In this document: in pieces, positions 21,559 through 32,049 of the stretch
Layout: each line of letters begins with the position of its first letter
How positions within the stretch are numbered: the stretch's first letter is position 1
From: Thamnidium elegans
Lineage: Eukaryota > Mucoromycota > Mucoromycetes > Mucorales > Mucoraceae
Reading direction: 5' to 3'
DNA: 64,000 nt
Assembly (NCBI GenBank): GCA_025201345.1
Contig: JAIXMG010000026.1
Location: 124,001 to 188,000, forward strand
Position numbers and translations under genes: made by a program
Notes under the pieces: model-generated
The model's input: only the letters and a program-made list of their open reading frames with translations
Told to the model about the DNA's origin: nothing
Databases searched by the model: none

Positions 21559-23039
21559 CTATTACTTTTTTAGTCAATGCAAATATCGATGAACACTTCA
21601 ATTTATATAAGATATATAGTACTGCAAAGGCTTCGACTATCATGCATTTTAATACAATCAAACCAATGTGATGCCCAATCCTGAAAAAGTCTAAACTTCC
21701 ATACACGTTCAAAACTAACGTACATAAATACGCGTTATTAAGAAGAGGAAACTGAATTTTAATAGAGAAAACTAATAAAGATACGAAAATAAGTAAGCTA
21801 AATTATTATTAAATAAAAAGCAAGATCCAAAAAAAAATTTGTTGTAACTTTGCGGGTTTACCATATATTACACTAACCGCTAAATCGGTCGATAAGATTA
21901 GAAATACGCTAATACTTTTTAGTCTTTGTAGATGCAACTATCCTGAGCGAATATTTTATCTGTTCAAAAGAAATTCTAAACAACTGAATGATTCACTAAT
22001 TAGACTGTTTATTCCTAGGACCGTAGCTGCTGTTACTTAGTTTAATTTTGGAAAACAGTGCGTATATTATATGTATATTTGGCAAGGCTTCTATAGTCTA
22101 TATTCCTGCATATTAGAGGCTTCCGTACAAGTATAATCGCTATAGTGCCTATTTCATTTTGTTTTTTATTACACATGTAGTTAAGGCAATATAGCTTGCT
22201 TGTTTTTTTAAAAAAAATGTATACACTTTCGTAATTATACAGCTATAAATTTAAAAATATATAGGAATCCTGGAAACAAAGAATGCATATCTTGGAGTTA
22301 AACATTTGACAAATTAATTAAGATATCACGTATTACGAAGCTAGTATTTACTATAAAGTTTTATTATAATATAATACTTTTATTAACGGTTATTTTATCG
22401 TGCTATATTAAATAAGTATAATAGCTAACATATTCGTATAACGGTTATGTATATGACCTTTGTTTACGCTTAGCAAATCAAATTATACGAGCTATACTCC
22501 GTTCCTAGTCCCCCAAAAGAATTCCGCTGGCCGAGTAAAATTCTTTTGGGGGACGATGACCCAAGAAAAAGAAGGATTAATGAATTTATTAGAATCTCTA
22601 GATAAATTAAAATAGTGTATGATCTTTATTTGTATTTAGGTATTACACTTAGATCTAATATCAGCTAAAGAAACTTTCAAAACAGTTATAGAAGATACTG
22701 ATGGTATTGCGACTATCGCGGGGTATGACATTCAACGTTTTTGATAGGAGCTAACCTCTGATTTATCATCACAATTTTTTATCGGGATATGAATAGCATC
22801 TTCAACCAAAGTAGACAAATAATCAATATGTTCGCCAGTTTCATCACAGCTAAAAGGTTAACAACACCAGTGCAACATATATCACTAAAGCCACGATATA
22901 TACTTCAAGACTTTGTTCGTTTCGTCGGAAAAGAGAGATATTACGGCTACGAAAACCAGAATTTAATCTACTAATCTATTTTTTCCGTTAATATAGCGTG
23001 ATCACTATAAAACTATAACGTACTTATACTATCATTAAC
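21559..23039. other. Gap between HsbA-like remnants
   Basis: This 1.5-kb AT-rich stretch separates the exon-1/2 and exon-3 remnants, where the intact genes have an intron of about 60 nt. It holds the hairpin at 22508-22554 and small coding-like fragments (MTQEKEGLMNLLESLDKLK at 22557-22616 on the plus strand; ISAKETFKTVIEDTDG near 22660-22710). I do not recognise a gene. An insertion into the ancestral gene is possible. Confidence 0.4.
22508..22554. repeat. Perfect 16-bp inverted repeat with 15-nt spacer
   Basis: The arms GTCCCCCAAAAGAATT (22508-22523) and AATTCTTTTGGGGGAC (22539-22554) are exactly complementary. The spacer is 22524-22538. The arms are unusually C/G-rich at their outer ends for this AT-rich island. 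It could fold as a hairpin or be the joined ends of a transposon. No coding frame spans it. Confidence 0.85.
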
Positions 23040-23208
23040 GATAATGAAATTTAAAATGACCTCTTCTGCGGCCATTACAGTTTAGGCCATCATTTGATAC
23101 TTTAAATATTTCACCGGTGGTAGCATTGGCTAATAATTTGTTAACGACACAAGAATACTTACCGGAAACGCCAACAGTAATAGCGATGAGGAGATCACAA
23201 AAACGCAT
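23040..23208 (-). pseudogene. HsbA-like gene remnant, first exon and start of second
   Basis: From an ATG at 23208 the minus strand encodes a signal peptide (MRFCDLLIAITVGVSG) in a 46-nt exon, the same length as exon 1 of both intact HsbA-like genes. A GTAAGT donor and a 33-nt intron ending ATTATTAG follow. The next exon starts ANATTGEIF like the intact genes, but then diverges (VSNDGLNCNGRRRG) and loses the rest of exon 2. It belongs with, or is a sister of, the exon-3 remnant at 21155-21558 on the same strand. Confidence 0.65.
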
Positions 23209-23340
23209 ATTCAAAGAGACTAAGATACTAAGATGATAAAAAGAGTACGCCAAATAGAAACAAAAGGCTTGTTTTTATTAAATATAGAAAGAACATCTCA
23301 TCGAATTTATACCCGTTTTTGTTATGTTGAGCAATCTTGT

Positions 23341-24720
23341 AATACTATTAATATAATTATGTGTATGCAATAAGAAAGCAACGTGTTTTAAATTTGTTAT
23401 CGTATAAGTTTACTTATTACGCACACGTTTGGAGATAAGAGTTGAATAAAGTTACTTTATTGGATATACGATATAATACAATGGTCTAATCCTCACATAT
23501 TCTTAAATGAGTATAGGTAAAAAAATTCAGATATATAAGCAAGATAGCTTAAAACGATACGCGTCTATATATACAAAAAGGTATTGCATTGTGCTTTAAA
23601 TAAGGGTATAAACTCAGCAAGTATTTCCATCAATGCGTAGAGTGCATAACATTGCTATTTTTTTAACACTTGGAAAGTATAACATGCACCCTTTATTTTG
23701 CCTCCTCAAGTTAATTACGTAAGTATGTCTTTATTTACTAGTCCTTTATGCAGCCATAGTGCAGATTACTTAGGGAAAGGTACTTTGCGGTAAATTTTAC
23801 AGGCATTATGTAGATCCAAAGTGTCGTCTCTCTTGGCGAATAGGTTAGGAAGGATTTTATCATGCATAAATAATAATCACTTTCTCTCTAATGCGTACCT
23901 GCAGTCTCCGAATACCTTTTTTTTTGATATTCGTACCTTATCGCATGACAGTGTATTCTCAGAATATATATTTTTCTTGGTAAATATTGTATTTGCATAA
24001 TTATGATCTATCTAATAAAAAAAACGATCACATACATAAAAAAAAATATGAAAGACGCGGCTAATTATTTAATATAACTTTGTTGCGAATAGGCTTTTCG
24101 ATAGTGTAATCTGTATATCAAAAACTTTCAATTACCCATTACCATGTCATATAGTTCCTAAAAACTCAAAAAAAAAAAAAAATACGAGTACTCTTTATGC
24201 TGAGGATTTTCCTCTCGAGAGAGTTATAGACGGCATTAAGTTAAATCTTTGTCAAACAGTCAGTATTACGTAACCATGTCGTCCGCGAAATAAAAACAAT
24301 TGGAATGTAGAAAAAAATATAGGATCAGATTTACATGCTAGCAGTTATTGAAACCATTTTGATACAATTGTACATGTCACAGTCCCGAAGTACTCAAAAA
24401 TAAATAGCAATGATATGCACTCTACGCATTGATAAAATACTTGTTGTGTTTATAGGATGTTTACTCTTACTTAAAGTACAATGCAATACCTTTTTGTAAT
24501 ATAGACGCGTATCGTTTTAAACTACCTCGCTTATATACTCATTTAAGAATATGTGAGGATTAGACCATTGTATTATATCGTATATCCAATAAAGTGACTT
24601 TATTCAGCTCTTCTCTCCCCCAACTTTACCAAATCTGTGCCTAAAAAGTAAACTTATACGATAGCAAATTTAAAACATATTGCTTTCTTGTTGCATAAAC
24701 ATAATTCTATTGTGAATATT
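23341..24720. repeat. Large inverted repeat: arms 23341-23660 and 24402-24720
   Basis: The right arm read on the minus strand matches the left arm along about 320 bp. One shared block is the stretch around TATACGATATAATACAATGG and CTAATCCTCACATATTC; another is the stretch around GATACGCGTCTATA and AAAAAGGTATTGCATTGT. Differences are scattered substitutions and small indels. The spacer is 23661-24401. The left arm ends about 130 bp upstream of the decayed HsbA-like start at 23208 (-), and the right arm ends about 185 bp upstream of the intact start at 24906 (+). I infer that the arms are the duplicated upstream regions of a head-to-head gene pair rather than transposon ends. Confidence 0.8.
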
Positions 24721-24905
24721 ACATGTCTGTTCGACATAAAAAAAACGTAAAATTGGCTCTAAATTTTATAAGACATGCTCTCTAGATTTAAATGGAAATA
24801 AATCCTAGACGTTGCTTTTATATTTTTATATAAATACTCGTCAAATTTATTATTACCATTGTTATTATTCTAGTCTATCATATTAATATCTTTACATCTT
24901 TCAGT

Positions 24906-25586
24906 ATGCGTTTCTCTGCTCTCCTCATTACTGCTGCTGTTGTCGTTTCTGGTAAGTATTCTCATATCGTGTATATTTTATTTTGCAACGCAAATATATT
25001 GATAGCGACCTATTAGCCAATGCTGCCACCTTTCAAAGACGCGAAATTTCTGAGCCTGTTCAAGTCTGTCATGCCAAGTTGAGAGAAGCTACTACGGAGC
25101 TCACTGCTGTTAGAGACGGTGTAAGTGCTTTATATTTTTTTGTTTGTTTGAGTCGTCTATATTAACTACCAAAAATAGGTCAGCGAGTTTACTTCCAGCG
25201 CTGGTTACTTTGCTGCCCTTGGTGTCCAATCCAAGGAACAAAGTCTCGACGGTATCCTTCGCGAAACTAGTGAACTCTGCTGCCGTGGTCTTAGTATCAG
25301 TATGTCAGATGAAGAGACTGACGCCAGTATCGATATTATCTCACCAATGATTGACGAGGCTATCGGTGCCTTACAAATGATCGGCGATAAGAAGCCTGAG
25401 TTCGATAATACCCCTCTCACCACTATTCTTGTTAAGAATGATATCAAGAGCATGGAACGTCATACCAAGTCTTTGCTTGATTGTTTCTCCCAAGAGTCCC
25501 CTGAAGATCGTTACACTACCATCAGAGACCTCTCTCACAAACTCGGAGATGCTTTCTCTAGCGCTAGATTCACCTATGGTATCTAA
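24906..25586 (+). CDS. Secreted HsbA-like (hydrophobic surface-binding protein A domain) protein, copy 1
   Basis: Exons 24906-24951, 25017-25120 and 25179-25586 (46, 104 and 408 nt) give 185 residues. The signal peptide MRFSALLITAAVVVSANAA is split by intron 1. The mature part is helical and acidic, with ILRETSELCCRG, EETDASIDIISPMIDEA, TTILVKNDIKSM, and a C-terminal RDLSHKLGDAFSSARFTYGI. Length, signal peptide and helix pattern fit the HsbA family, secreted fungal proteins that bind hydrophobic surfaces and can recruit lytic enzymes. The exon lengths and phases are identical to copy 2 at 33203. The upstream region is shared, inverted, with the decayed copy at 23208. The family name is moderately sure; the relation between copies is clear. 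Confidence 0.8.
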
Positions 25587-27226
25587 CTAATCAACGTAAA
25601 CCTTTTTTTAACTAAACAACATAAATCATTTTAATTTATTTCCGAGTTTCAATAACTTTATTATTCTCAGTCCCCCTCAAACTCAGTTTGTACACCTTTA
25701 TTTTCATATTTTATATTTAAATAAAGTAAATTATTTCTTAAAACAAAATATTAAACAGCAATATAAAAAGTGTAGAAAAAATAACAATGAAAGCCTTCTA
25801 TAGTCATCTTGATTCTACTCTGTGATAAAAGATAAATATGCATTATTAGGTAAAAGCTTTCGAAAAAAGAAGCATACTGCCTTTACATTTTTTTTTTCGA
25901 TCGTTCCTGGAAGGGGGTGTTTTGATGCTTTCATGTTTGGCGGGAATCATTACGATTTTTTTTTTAGATAATAATCACGATTAACTTAAATTAACAACGA
26001 GGGGGCGTTACAGTAAATTCCTCTTCTCCCCTATTTAAATCTTAACTTTGATAGAAATAGTCAATCTATTTTAATTCTTTAACTCAGCCATTGCCCTTGA
26101 TAATTAATTGACATGCATCTAATATTTTAAATAACTAATTCAATTCGAGTGCGGGATGTGTGTAAAATATAGAATACTGTGCAATTATTTGTCAGATATG
26201 GGACAGTTTCTATTTATATGATGTTAGTTATAGATATAAGGATAGTTCGTGTTTGTAGTTTTTTTCTTTGTTATTATTAACATTCTCCTTAAGCGGTCTA
26301 TTTTTTGTACCTCTTTTTTTAGCTCAAAAAATATATTTGGATTCCCCCCCCCCCTCTCTTCTAAGCTTTGTGAATAATACAAACAGGATTTATTTTTTAT
26401 CTTCCCCTATGTATACAGAAGACTATTTTTATAACCTGTATATATGAGAACTTAAAATAAAGGCCTAGATCTTACTGATAAAAAGAAAAAAAAACTCTGT
26501 GGTCAAGTGCTTGATAAACAAAAGTCGTCAAAACATAATCAAGATTATTATTTCTCCTTTACAAATACTTATTTAACGTTACAAATAAGATGTATTATAC
26601 TTAGAAGCTATGTGAATCCAAATAAATGGTAGGCTTGGAAAATTTAAAAGATAACCGACATGACAGAACTTCGCAATATACATATACTTTTTCTCTTCGA
26701 TCACTTGCCAATATGTATGTACCATTGATCTTTCTTTTTATGAGGGATCACCCCTAAAGTCATATGTTCTTAGTATTTAGCTGCTATTGCCAACCGAAGT
26801 TCATGAACCCAACAAGGTAGTAGATCTAGATCTACTAGTTAGTATGTTCCAGATATAATATACAGCTGCTGGATAAATAAGGCTGTATATATAACTATCG
26901 ATATTATCACATTTGATTTTATAACTTGAATATCAAAAATTATATTTGATAAGAATAAAGACAAATCAAAGCTCTAGTTAAACTGTTGTGAAAAAAGATA
27001 AGAACACAAAATCAATAAAAAGACTAGTATGTTTAATCAGATAATTAACAGTGGTTCTTTATTTCCATTAAACCAGGGTACAATTTATATAATCTGAAGC
27101 TATAGTTTAAGTTCCTTTAGATTGCTGTCAAGTCATACTGTGGATATGTTTCATATGAAAGTTTAAAGAGTACAGGCTCTTTCTTGAAAGACCATGGCAT
27201 TAAGACTATCCGAAGCGTTGATACCC
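25587..27226. other. Gene-poor AT-rich stretch
   Basis: I see no supported gene over about 1.6 kb. It contains a perfect 20-bp palindrome at 26818-26837 and a C run at 26344-26354. Confidence 0.4.
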
Positions 27227-27598
27227 CTAATAAAAGCAATAGCGTAATATCGTTACCGTATTTGATCCATTTGTTAAATCGATCAGAAAGTAATAATCTT
27301 CGCATGCACTCAAGTCTTCATGTCGGAAAGTCTGTAATGCTACAGGACATGATGATTATATACACTTTTAGTCAAGTATATAATTGAATCATCTCCTATT
27401 ATTCTACTAGATCAAAACCATATATCATAGTACCAAGAGGTAATAATGGATTTTCAAAAGAAATGCAATATTTTGCTATACTAGCGAAAGTTCCTGGTTT
27501 GGTCTCGAAGATGACCCTATAGCCAATAGTTTTTAAAGAGGGGAATGGGGTAGCGAAATGACCGTACTGAGTGCTAAGATAGGTAACTGTTTGGTCGG
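27227..27598 (-). pseudogene. Unrecognised exons of a duplicated gene or remnant
   Basis: On the minus strand an exon-like segment 27598-27408 follows a TTCTTCTACAG acceptor and reads DQTVTYLSTQYGHFATPFPS ... GTMIYGFDL. A GTAGAA donor joins it in frame to 27331-27227 (TFRHEDLSACEDYYFLIDL ... RYCFY, stop). A frame further on (PWSFKKEPVLFKLSYETYPQ, to 27117) is also open. The first exon is nearly repeated on the plus strand at 31177-31299, with mostly silent or conservative changes, and more distantly at 29945-30010. I recognise no family. No convincing start exon was found, so it is listed as a remnant. Confidence 0.35.
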
Positions 27599-28139
27599 CT
27601 GTAGAAGAAAAAATTGTTATTATAAACAATCGCAATGGGAAAAAGTAATGATTAAGAATAAATAAATAAAAACTGGGTTTTTCTTTATATTTTTATTACA
27701 GTGGGAATACTTGGAAATCAAATTTGATTAGTATAAAAATATCAGTGTTTACTACGGCTGTTTTTTTCGACTTCCGTTATCTTTATTTTAACAAACTTTA
27801 TTCATATATGCATTAATTCGGAAAGTCCGTGAAACAAGAAATAATCAAATTCTATTCCTTACTTTCCATTTCCACAGTTAAAAAACGACTTATGATATAT
27901 ATATATAAAACACTATGGGAACAGCAAAGTAACCCTATTAGTTAACAAGATGACGAAATATTAATTTATAAAGTATGAATTTTACGCCACTTACAAACAA
28001 CAGTCGTAATATATACAAATAATGTCTTTTATTAACACAATATCAACAGAAGACATGCTTGATTATATAGCATCAGAATTTTTTGCCCTTGTTTTAAAAA
28101 CCATTAGAACAATTTGTTTAAATAAACATTATATAGTGG

Positions 28140-28290
28140 ATTATGTCTTATTATATACGGCTGAACATTAAAAAATTATAATAAAATATATTAAAACAAA
28201 AAAAGATTTATTTATACAAAGACAAACTCATCGCTGAGTTTGTCTTTAAGAGTAATTGTAACAAAATGATTTTGAATCATTTTCGCTATT
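28140..28290 (-). repeat. Inverted partial copy of the coiled-coil gene 3' end
   Basis: The minus strand matches the 3' end of the coiled-coil gene and its downstream flank (about 30940-31140 on the plus strand), including MIQNHFVTIT, LKDKLSDEFVFV and the stop codon. It lacks 24 nt (8 codons) of the gene in frame. It also contains a 13-bp perfect stem (28218-28230 with 28235-28247) whose four-base loop reads GCGA on the minus strand. Confidence 0.8.
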
Positions 28291-28334
28291 TCTTGGTACA
28301 AACTAGTTTTTTTGACACTTGGGCCATCAATAGT

Positions 28335-28535
28335 TTTCGACAGGTGACACTACTTCAACAGGAGTGATGCTATATTTAAGATATGCGCAATCACAACCAT
28401 TGAAGAGTGAACACTCTGGGACAAGGTGAAACTCCGGGTCATCAAAGAAGAAGTCCAGATCATCATCAAGACCAGGGACATAGCTACTGGAGGGCTCAGG
28501 TAAAATGAACGTCGATTCATCATCAGCCGTAGCTG
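28335..28535 (-). CDS. Candidate terminal exon of an unrecognised secreted-type protein
   Basis: After a TTCCAG acceptor the minus strand reads TADDESTFILPEPSSSYVPG, then a DDDLDFFFDDPEF segment, then VPECSLFNGCDCAYLKYS and a stop after VSPVENY. The text is acidic with three cysteines and looks like real coding sequence. A hydrophobic candidate first exon (MFEFVTYVPCLTFTLCLC, near 28623-28700) has a GTAAGT donor but does not join in the right phase. Exact limits are approximate and the model is incomplete. The function is unknown. Confidence 0.3.
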
Positions 28536-29182
28536 GAAAAAAAGAAATAACCCTATTTTTTAAATAAAAAAATGCATTACTGCATATTAATATAATAATA
28601 GCTTTTAGTCGAATGTTTTAATACTTACAACAACAACGTAAAGCGGCAGAGACAAAGGGTAAATGTCAAACAAGGCACGTATGTTACAAATTCGAACATG
28701 CCGAGGAAGGAAAATACCACAAAGAGGAAGCGAATCGAAAAGAGGAAAGTAAAGAATAAGTCAGTAAGTGAGTCGGTAATAGCCTAAATAAGATATATAT
28801 AAAAATCAGCAAAACAGTATAAATTTACACTATTTTCAGAAACTATTTCCGCAGTTGTAAATAATTTCTGATAAGTGCCTTGTGGCAATTTTTATAATAT
28901 AGTACTTACTGTAAACATCTTGAATTCTTGAGGAGAAAAGAAGAAAAAAAGTGGACGTTCTTATAATAAAAAACTTGTTGTGTACTTGTGTAACACACCT
29001 CAGAGCCGATCGGAACCTTAGGATTCTATTGGGCGTATTCTTTGAAAATTACAAAATGTAGCATAGAACACGAAACATGACTGAACATACTGCTTACGAC
29101 AATTGCTCTGGAATGAAGTCAATGGAGTATACAATCTTAAAGAAAAAGGATCCTTTTTTTAAAAAAAAATAGAAAAAAACCA

Positions 29183-29580
29183 TTAGAGCCCAAACTTATT
29201 TGTCGTTGTAAACGTTTTTAATTCGTTACTGAGTGTCCAGCCAGTGTTACAGACTGGCCGAAGCAGGGAGGGGAAAATGAACGGTGGCGAAGAAAGGGAA
29301 ATAAGCGGACAAGAAGACAAAGGACATATTGGGAGAGGGTGAGAAGAGACAGGGCAAACAGGAAGAGTTGTAACCACCCACCCTTTTGGCTCTTCTGCCA
29401 AAAGACAAATACCAGGAGGGAGAGCTTCTTTTAACAAATTCCTCGGAGAGGGAAAGGCTTTTCTCCAAGCTTGATGCGAGGCGACGGTTGATACAAAAAC
29501 ACAGTAGCTTTTCGTGTCCCAAAAGGACGAATTGACTAGAAAATAATAAAGAGGTCAAGATTACTATTTATTTTTAAATA

Positions 29581-29627
<47 letters not shown>

Positions 29628-29658
29628 ACTTACGACAGGCTGGGAGAACAGAGGTCAT
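29183..29658 (-). CDS. Hypothetical spliced protein, GC-richer than surroundings
   Basis: An ATG exon (29658-29634, MTSVLPAC) with a GTAAGT donor joins in frame to 29535-29183, giving 125 residues ending TTTNKFGL. The intron holds a run of 43 A on the plus strand (29582-29624). The middle is Pro/Ser/Cys-rich with repeated PLxxCPLSS-like text. I recognise no domain. The frame continuity across a consensus intron and the higher GC content argue for coding. A second overlapping open frame (29247-29558) weakens the case. Confidence 0.3.
29582..29624. repeat. Poly(A) tract, 43 nt
   Basis: An uninterrupted run of A, inside the proposed intron of the hypothetical gene at 29183-29658. Confidence 0.95.
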
Positions 29659-29944
29659 ACTGCCACTGAACAGCGATAAAAATGACAAGCCTGGGAAGAG
29701 GGAAATGACGCTTATAGCTAGAATTGTTGTTTATAATATGAAACGAATAGAAAAAAAAATTCTTATATACCAAAAAAAATAAAGTAGGAATGACCTCATC
29801 ATAGATAAATTTTGTTTACACATTTGCGACACAAAAAAAAAAGAACTTGACCGCATATGTTCACCTTTTAAAATGGCTTGTACAAGTATTTACTTTAAAA
29901 AAAACCCCCTCTAGTTTGAAGTGCATACTTCCCTTTTTTTTTTG

Positions 29945-30240
29945 ACGTGAGTTTTATTCTATAGCTAATAGTTTTTAAAGAGGGGAAGGGAGTAGTGAAA
30001 TGAATCTACCGGGTACTTTCCTGTAACTATGGGAATATTTGAAAACCAATTAAGTTTGGTTGTTTGGAGTAAACAGATACGGGTGACTTTGGTTTAAAAA
30101 TATCAGTGTTTACTAGTCAACTTTACTCATTTATGCATTAATTTAGGGGGTTTGTGACACAAGAAATACTTGGATTTTACCCACTTTCCATTTTCATATA
30201 TATCCACAGTTGAAACGACTTAGTTTTAATATAAAATAAA
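29945..30240. repeat. Diverged direct copy of 27517-27900
   Basis: This segment shares blocks with 27517-27900 in the same orientation: AATAGTTTTTAAAGAGGGGAA, then AATATCAGTGTTTACTA, then TATGCATTAATT and ACACAAGAAAT, then CCACTTTCCATTT and CCACAGTTGAAA. It lacks the intron of the 27.4-kb copy and has stops in the reading frame. It lies just upstream of the coiled-coil gene. Confidence 0.65.
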
Positions 30241-30378
30241 TCTATATACGCTTCCGTTATGATAAGCACATGCACATGCTTTCCCGAGAAGGGAAGTCAT
30301 GTTTTTGATAGTTAAATATCATGGTCGAGACATTCACCTTATTTTTCTTTTTCTTTATAGTTTTATTTATTTTTAAAA

Positions 30379-31043
30379 ATGCTTATTACAAGTACATTAT
30401 CTACAGCAATAGTGACAGAATATCTCATCACTGAAAAAATTAGAAGCATATTCTTTCTTAGCCAGTTATGTTTCTATATTTTTGTTTTAATTGATAAGGA
30501 TTTCATTTCCTATGTCGAAGAAGTTATTTCCATGGTTTTTCCAAGAGAAATAACTCATTTATTAATTATCAATCGTATGTCATACAATATATATATATAT
30601 ATCTATATAGTACAAATATTAAATTAAATATATTTATAGATGAAAACCATTTGCGTATGAAGGAGCTTGAAGACAAGTTGTCTAACCGTGCAAGGCAACT
30701 TCGAACTTACGTAAATGAATGCGAAAAGCTGAAAGATGCTTTTGTGAAAACCAAAGAAAAAGAAAACGTAGTTGAAGAAGAGTTGGACCGTGAGAAAGGT
30801 CGCCTTAAAAATTCTGACAGCAAAGTCGAATTTTTGTTGAAAGATATTGATGACCTTAGTGTCAAAAAAATTAGTTTGTTACAAGAAATAGCTAACTTGA
30901 ACACAAGCACGTTAGCTATACCTGCTAATCATGAAAAGGATATGGCGAAAATGATTCAAAATCATTTTGTTACAATTACCAAGCTAAAAAAAGAAAACTC
31001 CACTCTTAAAGACAAACTCAGCGATGAATTTGTCTTTGTATAA
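30379..31043 (+). CDS. Hypothetical coiled-coil protein
   Basis: Exons 30379-30574 and 30640-31043 join in frame to 199 residues. The N-terminal 65 residues are hydrophobic (IRSIFFLSQLCFYIFVLIDK). The rest is a long charged coiled coil with heptad-like Leu spacing (LEDKLSNRARQLRTYVNECE, VEEELDREKGRLKNSDSKVE, TKLKKENSTLKDKLSDEF). I recognise no family. A truncated inverted copy of its 3' end lies at 28140-28290. Downstream, at 31177-31299, is a repeat copy of the exon at 27598. The second exon looks like a genuine selected coding region; the first exon is less certain. Confidence 0.45.
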
Positions 31044-31176
31044 ATAAACCTTTTTTTGTTTAAATATATATATATATATTTTATTATAATTCTTTAATGT
31101 TCAGCCGTATATAATAAGACATAATCCACTAAATAGTGTTTGTAATAATCTAGATCCAACAACTTTATTTTTACAG

Positions 31177-31299
31177 CCGACCAAACAGTTATCTATTTTA
31201 GCACCCAGTACGGTCATTTCGCTACCCCATTCCCCTCTTTAAAAACTATTGGCTATAGGGTCATCTTCGAGACCAAACCAGGAACTTTCGCTAGTATAG
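31177..31299 (+). repeat. Exon-like repeat copy (inverted relative to 27598-27478)
   Basis: After a TTTTTACAG acceptor and before a GTAATT donor, the plus strand reads DQTVIYFSTQYGHFATPFPS and continues to FETKPGTFASI. It differs from the minus-strand copy at 27598 by only a few bases. The surrounding order (coiled-coil 3' end, flank, this exon) mirrors the 27.4-28.3 kb region with a 500-bp difference in spacing. Confidence 0.7.
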
Positions 31300-31518
31300 G
31301 TAATTTTAATAAGGAATAATATTTATATATTTTTATTATGTGTGTTTAACACTGTGATATTTCAAGTCGTTATAATTTTGAAGGGGAAGGATGTATTTTT
31401 TTTTTTTTAGAAAAAAAGAATAAAAAATAAAAACCAACGATTATTATTCAATCGAAGAAGAAGAATGAGGAGGAGTTCGGTAATAATTCGGTGTTTGGGG
31501 ATTAAAAGGTAGGGGTGA

Positions 31519-32049
31519 TTATTGTGATGCGGTTATATTGAAATGAGGCTTCATACTAACTGTTCTATGTAACTCGTAGTTATCATCACCAAGAGAAGAA
31601 TCTTTATAATACCTGATATCAGGAGGCATTGATACAGCTCTTACCCTCTCATCAGCTATAGGTGGCGATAAACCAAGCCGACTCTGAAATACTGTGCTTA
31701 TGTTGACGTAGGTATGAGGTTGCTCATTATTATCTTCTCCATCAAACAGGCCTTCAAACCTAGGAACCGATGGATCTGGGCCAATCACTTCGTCTCGGAA
31801 TACAGGTTGGAACCCTTCACATACTTCAGTTACAGGCAAATCTTCCTCCGTAAACGTTTTAAGGAACTTGTTTTTGGTTTTTTTGTTGTTGTTGAGAAAA
31901 TGCCCATATACTTTTCGAATATATTCTTGGATTTTTTCAGATAGTACTATTAAACGAGCTGTAATAAGCAACTTGAATAAAGCAGTTTTAACGTCATTAT
32001 ACAGATTTTCCGGATCTTCTTTCAGCAGTATCTCCTCAGTGATTAAGTT
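31519..32049 (-). pseudogene. Unrecognised coding remnant or partial gene
   Basis: The minus strand is open from 32049 to 31519 without a good ATG near its start: EEILLKEDPENLYNDVKTAL, then ITARLIVLSEKIQEYIRKVY, an EEDLPVTEV block, FQPVFRDEVIGPDPS, and a C-terminus ending HFNITASQ. Immediately upstream another frame reads SSSDDRELASVIKL and would join after a one-base shift. I recognise no domain. It may be the 3' part of a gene broken by a frameshift, or a gene with a missed 5' exon. Confidence 0.35.

Noticed and set aside
22557..22616. Mini-frame MTQEKEGLMNLLESLDKLK next to the hairpin
   Set aside because: Too short, with no splice partner that fits. It is mentioned only within the gap description.
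23341..24720. Transposon with long terminal inverted repeats
   Set aside because: The spacer has no transposase-like frame, and each arm sits at the same relative place upstream of an HsbA-like start, which favours gene duplication.
29247..29558. Open frame of 103 codons on the minus strand
   Set aside because: It overlaps the spliced 125-residue model in another frame and has no ATG in good context. It is treated as a shadow.
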